64,000 nt of DNA from JACCZR01 sp963830065. Its GTDB lineage: Bacteria > Actinomycetota > Thermoleophilia > Solirubrobacterales > Thermoleophilaceae. The stretch lies in the NCBI GenBank assembly GCA_963830065.1, contig CAWHLA010000005.1, forward strand, positions 1-64,000. Direction: 5' to 3'. Every line of letters starts with the position of its first letter. Positions within the stretch are counted from its first letter, which is position 1. Below the pieces are notes generated by a model that did no database searches, was not told the DNA's origin, and was given only the letters and a program-made list of their open reading frames with translations. Below are positions 54,790 to 63,079 of the stretch, one piece after another. A program made the position numbers and the translations under genes.

Positions 54790-55635
54790 GTGGCCCAGGC
54801 CCGAAAGACCGTGCTCATCACCGGCTGCTCGACCGGAATCGGACGGGCGACCGCCGAGCGACTCGCCCGGAGCGGGCACACGGTCTACGCGACGGCGCGG
54901 CGGCTCGAGTCGCTCGAGGGGCTGGAGCGCAGCGGTTGCAAGCCGCTGACGCTGGACGTGACCGACGAGAGCTCGATGGCGGAGGCCGTCCGCACCGTGC
55001 AGGAGGCCGAGGGCGGCATCGACGCCCTGGTCAACAACGCCGGCTACAGCCAGAACGGTGCGGTTGAGTCGATCCCGCTCGAGTCGATCCGGGCGCAGTT
55101 CGAGACCAACGTCTTCGGCCTTATCCGCATGAGCCAGCTGGTGCTGCCCGGGATGCGCGAGCGGCGCAGCGGGCGGATCGTGAACATCGGCTCGATGGGC
55201 GGCAGGTTCACCTTCCCGGGCGGCGGGATCTACCACGCCACCAAGCACGCGGTGGAGGCGATCTCCGACGCGATGCGCTTCGAGTCCTCCGGGTTCGGCG
55301 TGCAGGTGGTGCTGCTGGAGCCGGGCCTGATCAAGACCGAGTTCGGCAGCACGTCGGTCGACTCGATCGCCGCGGCAGACGACGGCGTCTACGCCGACTT
55401 CAACAAGGCGGTGGGGGAGGCCACGGCCGGCGCCTACGACGGCCTCCTGGGCAAGCTCGGGGGAGGCCCCGAGGCCGTGGCCAAGGTCGTGGAGAAGGCC
55501 ATCACCGCCAAGAGCCCGCGCGCCCGCTACACCGTCACGCCGTCCGCCCGGGTCTTCATCACCCAACGAGCCCTGATGCCCGACGCCGTCTGGGACCGCG
55601 TCGTGGCCACCTCGTTCCCCCGCCCCGGCAACTGA
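54790..55635 (+). CDS. Short-chain dehydrogenase/reductase
   Basis: A 281-residue classical SDR. TGCSTGIGRATAERLA binds NAD(P), NNAGYS follows, and the catalytic Ser-Tyr-Lys are in VNIGSMGG and YHATKHAVEA. The EPGLIKTEF segment closes the site. It starts a run with SCP2 and alcohol dehydrogenase genes, suggesting lipid or sterol metabolism. Leaderless GTG start. Confidence 0.93.
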   Translation: MAQARKTVLITGCSTGIGRATAERLARSGHTVYATARRLESLEGLERSGCKPLTLDVTDESSMAEAVRTVQEAEGGIDALVNNAGYSQNGAVESIPLESIRAQFETNVFGLIRMSQLVLPGMRERRSGRIVNIGSMGGRFTFPGGGIYHATKHAVEAISDAMRFESSGFGVQVVLLEPGLIKTEFGSTSVDSIAAADDGVYADFNKAVGEATAGAYDGLLGKLGGGPEAVAKVVEKAITAKSPRARYTVTPSARVFITQRALMPDAVWDRVVATSFPRPGN

Positions 55636-55649
55636 TAAGGAGAAACGAG

Positions 55650-56069
55650 TTGGCCTACTTCAAAGACGCCGACGAGGTCTACGGATTCATCGGAAAGCTG
55701 TTCCAAGACCTCGCTGAGGACGACGAGCTCGCGCCCAAGTTCCGCAAGGCGAACACGGTGGTCCAGTACGCCTACCGCGATCCGGACTCGGTCATCACCG
55801 TCCAGCTCAAGGAGGGCGAGGAGGGACGCGTGGACTTCGGCGAGACCGACATGGAGCCCGAGGTGATCATGTCGATGGACGCCGACACCGCCCACAAGTT
55901 CTGGCTGGGGAAGGTGAACGTGACCGTCGCGCTCGCACGCGGCCAGATGAAGGCCAAGGGCCCCGTGGCGAAGATCCTCAAGCTGGTTCCGCTGGTCAAG
56001 CCGGTGTTCCCGAAGTACCGGGCGATGCTCGAGGAGGCGGGTCGCCAGGACCTGATCGAAGCGGCGTGA
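55650..56069 (+). CDS. SCP2 sterol-binding domain protein
   Basis: A 139-residue single SCP2 domain. The pattern YAYRDPDSVITVQLKEGEEG, EVIMSMDADTAHKFWLGKVN and ALARGQMKAKGPVAKILKL is typical. It binds or presents acyl chains or sterols. TTG start with a strong AAGGAG eight bases upstream. Its stop overlaps the alcohol dehydrogenase start. Confidence 0.9.
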   Translation: MAYFKDADEVYGFIGKLFQDLAEDDELAPKFRKANTVVQYAYRDPDSVITVQLKEGEEGRVDFGETDMEPEVIMSMDADTAHKFWLGKVNVTVALARGQMKAKGPVAKILKLVPLVKPVFPKYRAMLEEAGRQDLIEAA

Positions 56070-57292
56070 CCGACGTCGGGGAGGCGCTGGGCGCCCGCCG
56101 CATGGCGGGCTTTAAGGACTTCTTCCAGTACGCGTCCGCCACCCGCGTGGTGGCCGGCCGCGACCTGCTGGGCAGCACGGGGTTCGAGCTGGGCAAGGAG
56201 GGCGCGCACCGCGTCTGGCTGGTCACCGACCGGGTGATCCGGGAAACCGGCCTGATCGACCGCGTGGAAGCCGGCGTGGCCGACGGTGGTCTCGAGGTGG
56301 CCGGTGTGTTCGACGACGTACCCCAGGACTCGTCCACCGATGTCGTCGAGCGCTGCGCGGCGGAGGCGCGAGAGGCCGGCGCCGACGCGTTCCTGGCCGT
56401 GGGCGGCGGCTCGGTGCTCGACACCGCAAAGATCGCCGACTCGGTCTTCAGCCAGGGCGGCAGCGCGGCCGAGAAGGAGGGCTTCTTCCTGATGGACCGG
56501 GCCGACGACGGCATGGGCGCACCCCTGCCGATCGCCCCGCTGGTCTGCATCCCCACCACCGCAGGCACGGGCTCCGAGGTCTCGATGGGCGCCATCGTCA
56601 AGGACCCCGAGCGCAAGGTGAAGCTCGAGATCGCCGACTTCCCGTTGTTCCCGCGCCTGGCCATCCTCGACCCCGAGGCGACGAAGACGCTGCCGCCGAA
56701 GATCGCCGCGGCCACCGGCATGGACGCGATGACACACGCGATCGAGAGCTACGTGGCGCTGGAGTGGAACCCGTTTCAGGAGGGCCGCTCGCTGGGCGCG
56801 CTGCGGCTGATCCGGGAGAACCTGGAGCGCGCCGTCAACGACGGCCCCAACGACGAGGAGGCGCGGGGCAACATGCTGGTGGCAGCGTCGATGGCCATCG
56901 CCATCGAGCTCGGGTCCACGCACGCGATGTCCCATCCCTGCGGCGGCCAGTTCGGCGTGCCCCACGGTGTGGCGAACGCGATCAACCTCCCGCACGTCAT
57001 CCGCTACAACGCCGAGGCCGGCGACGACGTGGCCGACCGCTACCGCGACGTGTGCGACGCGCTCGGGGTGGAGAGCGGCGGCTCGGCCGGAGCGGTGGGC
57101 GACAGCCTCGCCTCCCACGTGACCGGGTTCGTGGAGGGGCTGGGCCTGCCCACGCGGCTGTCGCAGGTGGGCGTGCCCGAGGACGGCATCCCGGCGCTGG
57201 TGGAGGGCGCGATGGGCGACGGCCTCTCGCTGATGAACCCGCGCGAGCCCTCCGAAGAGGACTACGAGCGGCTCTACCGAGAGGCGCTCTAG
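56066..57292 (+). CDS. Iron-containing alcohol dehydrogenase
   Basis: A 408-residue group III alcohol dehydrogenase. GGGSVLDTAK binds NAD, IPTTAGTGSEVS follows, and the metal ligands lie in ATGMDAMTHAIESY (Asp, His) and HPCGGQFGVPHG (His, His). GTG start in GTGA overlap with the SCP2 gene. It probably oxidises or reduces a lipid-derived alcohol or aldehyde with its partners. It ends at a CTAG shared with the opposing transporter gene. Confidence 0.93.
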   Translation: MTDVGEALGARRMAGFKDFFQYASATRVVAGRDLLGSTGFELGKEGAHRVWLVTDRVIRETGLIDRVEAGVADGGLEVAGVFDDVPQDSSTDVVERCAAEAREAGADAFLAVGGGSVLDTAKIADSVFSQGGSAAEKEGFFLMDRADDGMGAPLPIAPLVCIPTTAGTGSEVSMGAIVKDPERKVKLEIADFPLFPRLAILDPEATKTLPPKIAAATGMDAMTHAIESYVALEWNPFQEGRSLGALRLIRENLERAVNDGPNDEEARGNMLVAASMAIAIELGSTHAMSHPCGGQFGVPHGVANAINLPHVIRYNAEAGDDVADRYRDVCDALGVESGGSAGAVGDSLASHVTGFVEGLGLPTRLSQVGVPEDGIPALVEGAMGDGLSLMNPREPSEEDYERLYREAL

Positions 57293-58161
57293 GCGGCCTG
57301 GAGCTCTGCTGCCCTGACCGGAGGCGGCGTCAGCGCCGCCGCGGTGATCACCAGGACGAAGGCGGCGATACGGAGCACCAGCCCGAGCGGGTCCTCGGGT
57401 AGCGGCTCGCCGAACACGATCGGCCCGGCCGCGATGGTCACCACGTTCGCGGCCGCGCTGGTGATCGCGATCACCGACACCGCCTCGCCCACCTGAAGGC
57501 TGCGGGCCGAGATGGCGAGGCCCACCAGCGACGCCACCAGGATGAACAGGGCCAGCGGGTGCACGAGGACGGCCACCGCGCCGTCGTCCAGCCGCCCCGA
57601 GAGTGCCTTGATCGACACGTCGGAGGCGCCCCAGATCAAGCCGGCGGCGGCGCCGAGCAGCGCGCCGCTACGCGGGCTGTCGCTCGCGAGCTTGGCCACC
57701 AGCAGCCCGCCGGCGCCCGCCAGGCCCGCGTAAAGCACGAGCCGGATCGGCTCGTAGTCGCTGTGGGCCTGCGAGGCCGTGCCCTCCAGCGTGGCGGCCA
57801 GGAAGGCCAGGCCGGCCGCGGTGAGCGCCACACCGATCCACTCGCGGCGGGTGACCGTGAAGCCGAACAGCCGGTCGGCCACCACGGTCAGCAGCACCAG
57901 CCCGCCGGCGATCACCGACTGGACGAGCGAGATCGGCGCCAGCGCCAACGCGGTGACGTGGAAGCCCCACGAGCCCATGGCCACGGCGATCCCGAGCGTG
58001 TACCAGGGCGAGCGGAACAGCGCGAGCGAGGTGCGGATCGGGCGCCGGGCCTCGACCGGGGGCGACTCGACCGCGCCGCGTTGCTTGTAGAGGAACCCGA
58101 CGATCGAGGTGAAGGCCGTCAGGAGGGCCATGACCAGGCCCACCTGGACCCCGAGGGTCAC
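57289..58161 (-). CDS. DMT/EamA-like transporter
   Basis: A 290-residue protein with nine to ten TM helices in two repeats (ALLTAFTSIVGFLYKQRGA; LIWGASDVSIKALSG), typical of the drug/metabolite transporter superfamily. The ISLVQSVIAGGLVLLTVVAD region is the EamA-like core. Substrate unknown. GTG start overlaps the stop of the Nudix gene, so the two are coupled. Confidence 0.87.
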   Translation of the reverse strand: MTLGVQVGLVMALLTAFTSIVGFLYKQRGAVESPPVEARRPIRTSLALFRSPWYTLGIAVAMGSWGFHVTALALAPISLVQSVIAGGLVLLTVVADRLFGFTVTRREWIGVALTAAGLAFLAATLEGTASQAHSDYEPIRLVLYAGLAGAGGLLVAKLASDSPRSGALLGAAAGLIWGASDVSIKALSGRLDDGAVAVLVHPLALFILVASLVGLAISARSLQVGEAVSVIAITSAAANVVTIAAGPIVFGEPLPEDPLGLVLRIAAFVLVITAAALTPPPVRAAELQAA

Positions 58162-58787
58162 CCCGCGCCCGCTTCCTCGTAGCCGTCCTCGCCCGGCATG
58201 AGCACCTGCGCAACGCCGCCCTCGAGCACCACCCGCGGCTCGACCGGCATCACCTTTCGCTGACGCGCGGTCTCCAGCGCGTCCTCGACCGAGCCGTGCT
58301 CGGCCAGCTGCTCCAGGTGCTTGATGGTGGGGAAGACGAGCAGCAGCTCGTCGCGCGCGCCCGCGTCGAGGGCCTCCTGGGGCCGCAGCCAGCGAAAGTC
58401 GACGCACTCCGAGCCGTCCACCTCGGGCTCGCTCCCCTCGGGCGCGCGAGCGACGAAGAAGTGAGTGTCGAAGCGGACCTTGACCTGGGCCGGCGTGATC
58501 CAGCGCGACCACCGGACCAGCTCGTCGTACTGGGTCAGCTCCACGCGGGCCTCCTCGGCCAGCTCGCGGCGGGCGGTGTCCAGCTCATCGGCGTCCTCCT
58601 TGCCCAGCGCGCCGCCGGGAAACACCCACGCGCCGCCCATGAACCGCTGCTCGGGATTGCGCTGCACGAGAAGCACCTCCGGTCCTTCGGAGGAGTCGCG
58701 CAGGAGGATCAACGAGGCCGCCTCGCGGGCGTCGGCCACGTCGCCCTCGTTGAGCTCCTCACCGGGCCCTGGGCGGTCGGCGCGCAT
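58158..58787 (-). CDS. Nudix hydrolase
   Basis: A 209-residue protein. The Nudix box is FPGGALGKEDADELDTARRE followed by LAEEARVEL, with the REUxEE core. It hydrolyses a nucleoside diphosphate linked to X; the target is unknown. ATG 58787 is chosen because TACGCT lies eight bases upstream; the frame stays open to 58844. First gene of a two-gene run with the DMT transporter. Confidence 0.9.
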   Translation of the reverse strand: MRADRPGPGEELNEGDVADAREAASLILLRDSSEGPEVLLVQRNPEQRFMGGAWVFPGGALGKEDADELDTARRELAEEARVELTQYDELVRWSRWITPAQVKVRFDTHFFVARAPEGSEPEVDGSECVDFRWLRPQEALDAGARDELLLVFPTIKHLEQLAEHGSVEDALETARQRKVMPVEPRVVLEGGVAQVLMPGEDGYEEAGAG

Positions 58788-58795
58788 CCCCGGCG

Positions 58796-58816
58796 AGCGT
58801 AGCGAGGTTGTACCCT
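58796..58816. promoter_or_regulatory. Divergent promoters, Nudix / rubredoxin
   Basis: TACGCT on the minus strand (58796-58801), eight bases before ATG 58787, and TACCCT on the plus strand (58811-58816), nine bases before TTG 58826. Both fit the near-leaderless pattern. Confidence 0.45.
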
Positions 58817-58825
58817 TCCGCCGCC

Positions 58826-59008
58826 TTGAGCGAGACGGCGACACAGCAGCAGTGGATCTGCAGCTCCTGCGGCTTCATCTACGACCCCGAAGAGGGCGAT
58901 CCCGACGGCGGCATCCCCGCAGGCACGGCCTTCGAGGACATCCCCGACGACTGGTTCTGTCCGGTCTGCGGGGCGCGGAAGCGGGACTTCGAGAAGTTCG
59001 ACGGCTAG
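58826..59008 (+). CDS. Rubredoxin
   Basis: A 60-residue rubredoxin. Cys12, Cys15, Cys45 and Cys48 (WICSSCGFIYDPEEGDPDGG and DDWFCPVCGARK) bind one iron. It carries single electrons to oxygenases or peroxide reductases; the partner is not obvious here. TTG 58826 is preferred by its -10 box; a TTG at 58808 is also in frame. Confidence 0.93.
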   Translation: MSETATQQQWICSSCGFIYDPEEGDPDGGIPAGTAFEDIPDDWFCPVCGARKRDFEKFDG

Positions 59009-59040
59009 TCCCTCCCGCCTAGTTCCGCCCTAGCCCAATC

Positions 59041-59077
59041 GCCCACCAAGGGTGGGCAAACCCGCCACCCCGGGTGG
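59041..59077 (+). promoter_or_regulatory. Alternative hairpins in the leader of the LPFTG protein gene
   Basis: Four arms can pair in exclusive ways. GCCCACC (59041-59047) pairs with GGTGGGC (59051-59057). CCACCC (59065-59070) pairs with GGGTGG (59072-59077). The second and third arms (GGGTGG at 59050-59055 with CCACCC) can also pair. It lies 92 bases before ATG 59169, in a 160-base spacer. It could be a terminator for rubredoxin or a regulatory leader. Confidence 0.45.
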
Positions 59078-59168
59078 CCGCCATTCACCCCTTGGCTCCC
59101 TAGTTGGCCAGGCGGTCCGAACCGAGACTCCTCTCATCGGATCGACCACCGCCACCAAGGAGAGCAAC

Positions 59169-59768
59169 ATGACCCGCACCGCCGCCACCAAGCTCGTCGC
59201 CACCGCCCTGGCCGTCGCCTCACTGGGCCTGGCTTCCAGCGCCCAGGCCGCCGAGCAGAACATCGCCATCGGCGAGCCCACGCCGGGCCAGCCCGTCCCC
59301 GCTCAGCCAGACCAGGGCACCGGTGCTGAGAACGCCGGGAACGAGGCTCCGGAGAAGGCCGTCGACCCCGTCGAGGAGGTCGACTACACCTCGCCGGAGT
59401 ACTTCAAGAGCCCTGAGGCCAAGCAGCGCTTCGAGCGTTACTGCAACATGAAGAACGCAGAGCCCTCGCACTCGGACAAGAAGTTCTGCGAGGACTACCG
59501 CAAGCACAACGGGACCACCACGACGACCACGTCGACCGGCTCCCACAAGTGCAACGAGAACGGGACGCGCGAGTACTGCAAGCCCTACCCGAAGCCCGAG
59601 CCCAAGCCCGAGCCGGGCAAGCCGGTCTACCCCACGACCCAGCCGACGGCTGAGAAGGCCGACAAGGGCAGCCTGCCCTTCACCGGCCTGGAGATCTGGC
59701 AGCTCGGCCTGATCGGGATCGTCCTCGCAGGAGGCGGCTTCGGGGCCCGCCGGCTGCTGGCCAGCTAG
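59169..59768 (+). CDS. LPFTG-anchored surface protein
   Basis: A 199-residue exported protein. The signal peptide (1 to about 27, MTRTAATKLVATALAVASLG, ending SSAQA) is followed by a polar Glu/Pro region, four Cys (two near 95-105, two near 136-144) that may pair, a Thr-run, a Pro/Lys/Glu-rich spacer (KPYPKPEPKPEPGKP) and the sortase motif LPFTG at 169-173. A hydrophobic helix and an Arg-containing tail (ARRLLAS) complete the sorting signal. ATG 59169 has AGGAGAG upstream. A sortase must be encoded elsewhere. Confidence 0.88.
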   Translation: MTRTAATKLVATALAVASLGLASSAQAAEQNIAIGEPTPGQPVPAQPDQGTGAENAGNEAPEKAVDPVEEVDYTSPEYFKSPEAKQRFERYCNMKNAEPSHSDKKFCEDYRKHNGTTTTTTSTGSHKCNENGTREYCKPYPKPEPKPEPGKPVYPTTQPTAEKADKGSLPFTGLEIWQLGLIGIVLAGGGFGARRLLAS

Positions 59769-59794
59769 GCCCGCAACGACATAGCCGCAGCGTC

Positions 59795-59822
59795 AGGGGC
59801 GCCCCGGGAGGGGCGCCCCTTT
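59795..59822. terminator. Intrinsic terminator between convergent genes
   Basis: AGGGGCGCCCC, a GGGA loop, GGGGCGCCCCT, then TTT. It is a perfect 11-bp stem located 27 bases after the LPFTG gene stop and six bases before the opposing GNAT gene stop, so it can serve both strands. Confidence 0.8.
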
Positions 59823-59827
59823 CGCGT

Positions 59828-60259
59828 TCACCGCTCGTACTTGACGAACGAGGTGAGGTGAGCCAGCTCGTCATAGAGCGAGCGGGCCGGTGAGTTGAAG
59901 GCCTGGGTGTGCCAGTACACCTTGGTGGCGCCGCGGGCGTCGGCCTCCCGGTACACGGCCTCGATCAGCTCGCGGCCGGCGCCGGTGCCGCGCGCGCCGC
60001 GGTCGACGAACAGGTCCTCGAGGTAGCAGTACGTCGCCGTGGTCCAGGTGGAGGGATGCAGGACGCAGTGAGCCAGGCCGGCCAGGCTGCCCCCGTCCTC
60101 CGCCACCAGGCCGAAGAGCCCGTCGGCCTCGGCGCAGAGGCGGGAGAACGTCGAATCGGTGACCTCCTGTAAGGGCTGGTGGCGGTAGAAGGAGTTGTAG
60201 GCCTGCCACAGCGGCTCCCAGCCGGACCGGTCGCCTTCGGAGAGCGGCCGGACCGTCAA
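59828..60259 (-). CDS. GNAT-family N-acetyltransferase
   Basis: A 143-residue GNAT protein. LEDLFVDRGARGTGAGRELI is the acetyl-CoA-binding motif A, followed by ATKVYWHTQAFNSPARSLYD. Substrate unknown. TTG start overlaps the bioA stop (TTGA), so it is coupled to bioA. Confidence 0.88.
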   Translation of the reverse strand: MTVRPLSEGDRSGWEPLWQAYNSFYRHQPLQEVTDSTFSRLCAEADGLFGLVAEDGGSLAGLAHCVLHPSTWTTATYCYLEDLFVDRGARGTGAGRELIEAVYREADARGATKVYWHTQAFNSPARSLYDELAHLTSFVKYER

Positions 60260-61560
60260 GCCGCGGCGGCGAGCGAGCCGGCGCCGGTGGCCGCGGCGAT
60301 CGACTCCGCGGTGGTGGCCACCAAGCGGCGCAGGTCCTGCTCGGACATCGACAGCGGCGGCATGAGGATCACCACGTCGCCGAGCGGGCGCACGATCGCG
60401 CCGCGGCGGCGGGCCTCCAGCGTGACCTGGTGGCCGATGCGGTCGCCGAGCTCGAAGCCCTCGATCTCGATCCCGACCATCAGCCCGACCTGCCGGACCT
60501 CGCGCACGGTCGGTAGGTCGGCCACCGACTCCAGCAGGCGCGCCAGCAGCCCGATCTTGGGTTGGAGGCGCTCCAGGGTGCGCTCCTCCTCGAACACCTC
60601 CAGGCACGCCAGGGCGGCGGCGCAGGCCAGTGGGTTCCCGGTGTAGGTGTGGCCGTGGAAGAACGTGCGCAGCTCCTCGTGGCGACCGAGGAAGCCCTCG
60701 TAGATCCGCTCGGTGGTGAGCGTGGCGGCCAGCGGCAGGTACCCCCCGGTGATGCCCTTGGCCAGGCACAGGAAGTCCGGCACCACGTCCTCGTGCTCAC
60801 AGGCGAACATCCTGCCGGTGCGCCCGAAGCCCACCGCCACCTCGTCGCAGATGAGAAGCACTCCGTGGCGGTCGCACAGCTCGCGCACCGCGCGCAGGTA
60901 GCCCGGTGGGTGGGTGAGCATCCCGGCGGCCCCCTGCACCAGCGGCTCCACGATCACGGCGGCCACCTCGTCGCCGTGCTCGTCGAGCAGGCGCTCCATG
61001 TCACCGGCGTCGCCCGGCTCGGCCTTCAGCGTGTCGAAGAGAAGCGGGCGGTACATCGAGTGGAACAGCTCGATCCCGCCCACCGACACCGACCCGACCG
61101 TGTCCCCGTGGTAGGCGTCCCGCAGGGCTATGAACTTGTCGCGCCCGGTCTCGCCACGCTGGCGCCACCACTGGAAGGCCATCTTCAGCGCGATCTCGGT
61201 GGCCGTGGAGCCGCTGTCGGAATAGAAGACCCGCGTCAGGCCGGTCGGGGCGAGGTCCACCAGCCGGCGGGCCAGCCGGATCGCCGGCGGGTGGCTGAGC
61301 CCCAGCATCGTCGAGTGCGCCACCCGCGAGAGCTGGTCGCGCACCGCCGAGTCGATGCGGGGGTGGCGGTGGCCGTGGACGTTGCACCACAGCGAGGAGA
61401 CGCCGTCCAGATATCGCCGGCCCTCGGTGTCGACCAGCTCTGATCCCTGGGCGCGCTCGACGATGAGCGGCTCCTCGGCCACCCACCCCTCCTGCTGGGT
61501 GAACGGGTGCCAGAGGCACGCGCGGTCATCGCGGACGAGCGCTGCGTGCTCGGATTCCAC
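60256..61560 (-). CDS. bioA: Adenosylmethionine-8-amino-7-oxononanoate aminotransferase
   Basis: A 434-residue class III aminotransferase of biotin synthesis, converting KAPA to DAPA with SAM as amino donor. LWHPFTQQEGW at the start, YSDSGSTATEIALKMA, the PLP Asp in LICDEVAVGFGRTG, and the lysine in CLAKGITGGYLPLAAT are present; FFHGHTYTGNPLACAAALA is typical of BioA. No other bio genes lie in the window. GTG start with TACGGT seven bases upstream. Confidence 0.93.
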   Translation of the reverse strand: MESEHAALVRDDRACLWHPFTQQEGWVAEEPLIVERAQGSELVDTEGRRYLDGVSSLWCNVHGHRHPRIDSAVRDQLSRVAHSTMLGLSHPPAIRLARRLVDLAPTGLTRVFYSDSGSTATEIALKMAFQWWRQRGETGRDKFIALRDAYHGDTVGSVSVGGIELFHSMYRPLLFDTLKAEPGDAGDMERLLDEHGDEVAAVIVEPLVQGAAGMLTHPPGYLRAVRELCDRHGVLLICDEVAVGFGRTGRMFACEHEDVVPDFLCLAKGITGGYLPLAATLTTERIYEGFLGRHEELRTFFHGHTYTGNPLACAAALACLEVFEEERTLERLQPKIGLLARLLESVADLPTVREVRQVGLMVGIEIEGFELGDRIGHQVTLEARRRGAIVRPLGDVVILMPPLSMSEQDLRRLVATTAESIAAATGAGSLAAAA

Positions 61561-61567
61561 GCGCGCG

Positions 61568-61581
61568 ACCGTAGCTACGCT
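61568..61581. promoter_or_regulatory. Divergent near-leaderless promoters, bioA / spermidine-synthase-like
   Basis: TACGGT on the minus strand (61568-61573), seven bases before bioA GTG 61560. TACGCT on the plus strand (61576-61581), ten bases before ATG 61592. The whole intergenic gap is 31 bases. Confidence 0.5.
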
Positions 61582-61591
61582 CCCGGTCAGA

Positions 61592-63079
61592 ATGCCGCCC
61601 CTTCCCTTGCTCGTCTTCGTGGTGGGGACGGGGTCGCTCGGCGCCGAGATCGCGGCGGTGCGGCTGCTCAGTCCCTACTTCGGCGCGTCCACCATCGTGT
61701 GGGCCAACACCATCGGCGTGGTGCTCGTGGCCCTGTCGGTCGGGTACTGGCTCGGCGGCCGCTTGGCGGACCGCCATCCGCACATGCGCGGGCTGTGCCT
61801 GCTCGCCCTCACGGCGGCCGGCCTGCTCGCCTTGGTGCCCTTCGCCGCCGACCCGCTGCTGGGCCTGGCCGTCGACGCCCTGGACTCGATCTCCGCCGGC
61901 GCCTTCTTCGGCTCGCTGGTCGCGGTCCTGGTCCTGGTGGCGGTGCCGGTGCTGCTGCTGGGCGCGGTGTCCCCGTACGCCATCCGCCTGGCGGTGTCCA
62001 GCGTCGAGGAGGCGGGCACCGTGGCCGGGCGCCTGTACGCGCTGTCCACCGCCGGCTCGCTGGTGGGAACGCTCCTCTCCGCGCTGCTGTTCATCCCGCT
62101 GATCGGCACGCGGCGCACCTTCCTGGTCTTCGCCCTGGCCATCGCGATCATGGCCGTGCTCGGGCTGAGGCCGGTCAAGCGCTACGCGCTGGCGCCCGCC
62201 GCGATCGTCGTGCTCATCGCATTGCCGGTCGGCGCGCTGAAGGCCGAGGCCAGCAGCGGCAAGGTCATCTACGAGACCGACACCGAGTACCAGTACGCCC
62301 GCGTGATCGAGAGCCGGTCGGGCAAGCGCTACCTCGAGCTCAACGAGGGCCAGGCCCAGCACTCGATCTACGACCCCAAGACCGTGCTCACCGACGACGT
62401 CTGGGACGGCCACCTGGTGCTGCCGTTCGCGGCGCGCTCGCAGCCGCCCAAGCGCGTCGCGATCCTCGGCAACGCGGCGGGCACCACCTCGCGCGCGTAC
62501 GAGAAGTTCTTCCCCGGCACGCGGGTCGACGGCGTGGAGATCGACCCCGAGCTGTCGGAGATCGGCCGCCGCTACTTCGACATGAATAATCCCCAGCTTC
62601 ACCTCTACCACGAGGACGCGCGGCCCTACCTGCGCCGGACCGACGCCCGCTACGACGTCATCTCGGTCGACGCCTACCGCCAGCCCTACATCCCCTTCTA
62701 CCTGACCACGCGCGAGTTCTTCGAGCTGACGCGCGACCGCCTGACCCCCGACGGCGTGCTGGTGGTCAACGCCGGCCACCCCGAGGGCCAGGACGAGCTG
62801 GAGAAGGTGCTTACGGCGACAATGGGTGAGTCGTTCCGCTACGTGGTGCGCGACCCGATCGAGCCCACCAACACTCTGATCGTCGCCTCGCGCAAGCCGC
62901 TGTCCGCCCGGCACCTCCGCGCCGCTTCGGTACCGGCCGGCCTGCGCGGCACTGCCCTGAGCGCCTCGTTCCGCGTGGCCCCGCCGCTGCGAGGCGGCCG
63001 CGTCTACACCGACGACGAGGCGCCGGTCGAGTGGCTGATCGACAAGTCGATCGTCAACTACGCGGCCGGCAGCGACTGA
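61592..63079 (+). CDS. Membrane-bound spermidine-synthase-like protein
   Basis: A 495-residue protein. The N-terminal half has seven to eight TM helices (LLVFVVGTGSLGAEIAAVRL, NTIGVVLVALSVGYWLGGRL and others). The C-terminal half is a spermidine-synthase fold: AILGNAAGTTSRAYEKF, DGVEIDPELSEIGRRYF, HEDARPYLRRTDARYDVISV and FYLTTREFFELTRDRL. Such fusions are common in bacteria, but polyamine substrates are often not proven. ATG start near-leaderless. It overlaps the convergent amidase gene by 22 bases. Confidence 0.88.
   Translation: MPPLPLLVFVVGTGSLGAEIAAVRLLSPYFGASTIVWANTIGVVLVALSVGYWLGGRLADRHPHMRGLCLLALTAAGLLALVPFAADPLLGLAVDALDSISAGAFFGSLVAVLVLVAVPVLLLGAVSPYAIRLAVSSVEEAGTVAGRLYALSTAGSLVGTLLSALLFIPLIGTRRTFLVFALAIAIMAVLGLRPVKRYALAPAAIVVLIALPVGALKAEASSGKVIYETDTEYQYARVIESRSGKRYLELNEGQAQHSIYDPKTVLTDDVWDGHLVLPFAARSQPPKRVAILGNAAGTTSRAYEKFFPGTRVDGVEIDPELSEIGRRYFDMNNPQLHLYHEDARPYLRRTDARYDVISVDAYRQPYIPFYLTTREFFELTRDRLTPDGVLVVNAGHPEGQDELEKVLTATMGESFRYVVRDPIEPTNTLIVASRKPLSARHLRAASVPAGLRGTALSASFRVAPPLRGGRVYTDDEAPVEWLIDKSIVNYAAGSD

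Noticed and set aside
59041..59100. Resemblance of the LPFTG leader to a c-di-GMP (GEMM) riboswitch
   Set aside because: GGGCAAACC is present, but the GNRA-capped helix and the downstream ACGCAAAGCC block are not, so I do not call it.
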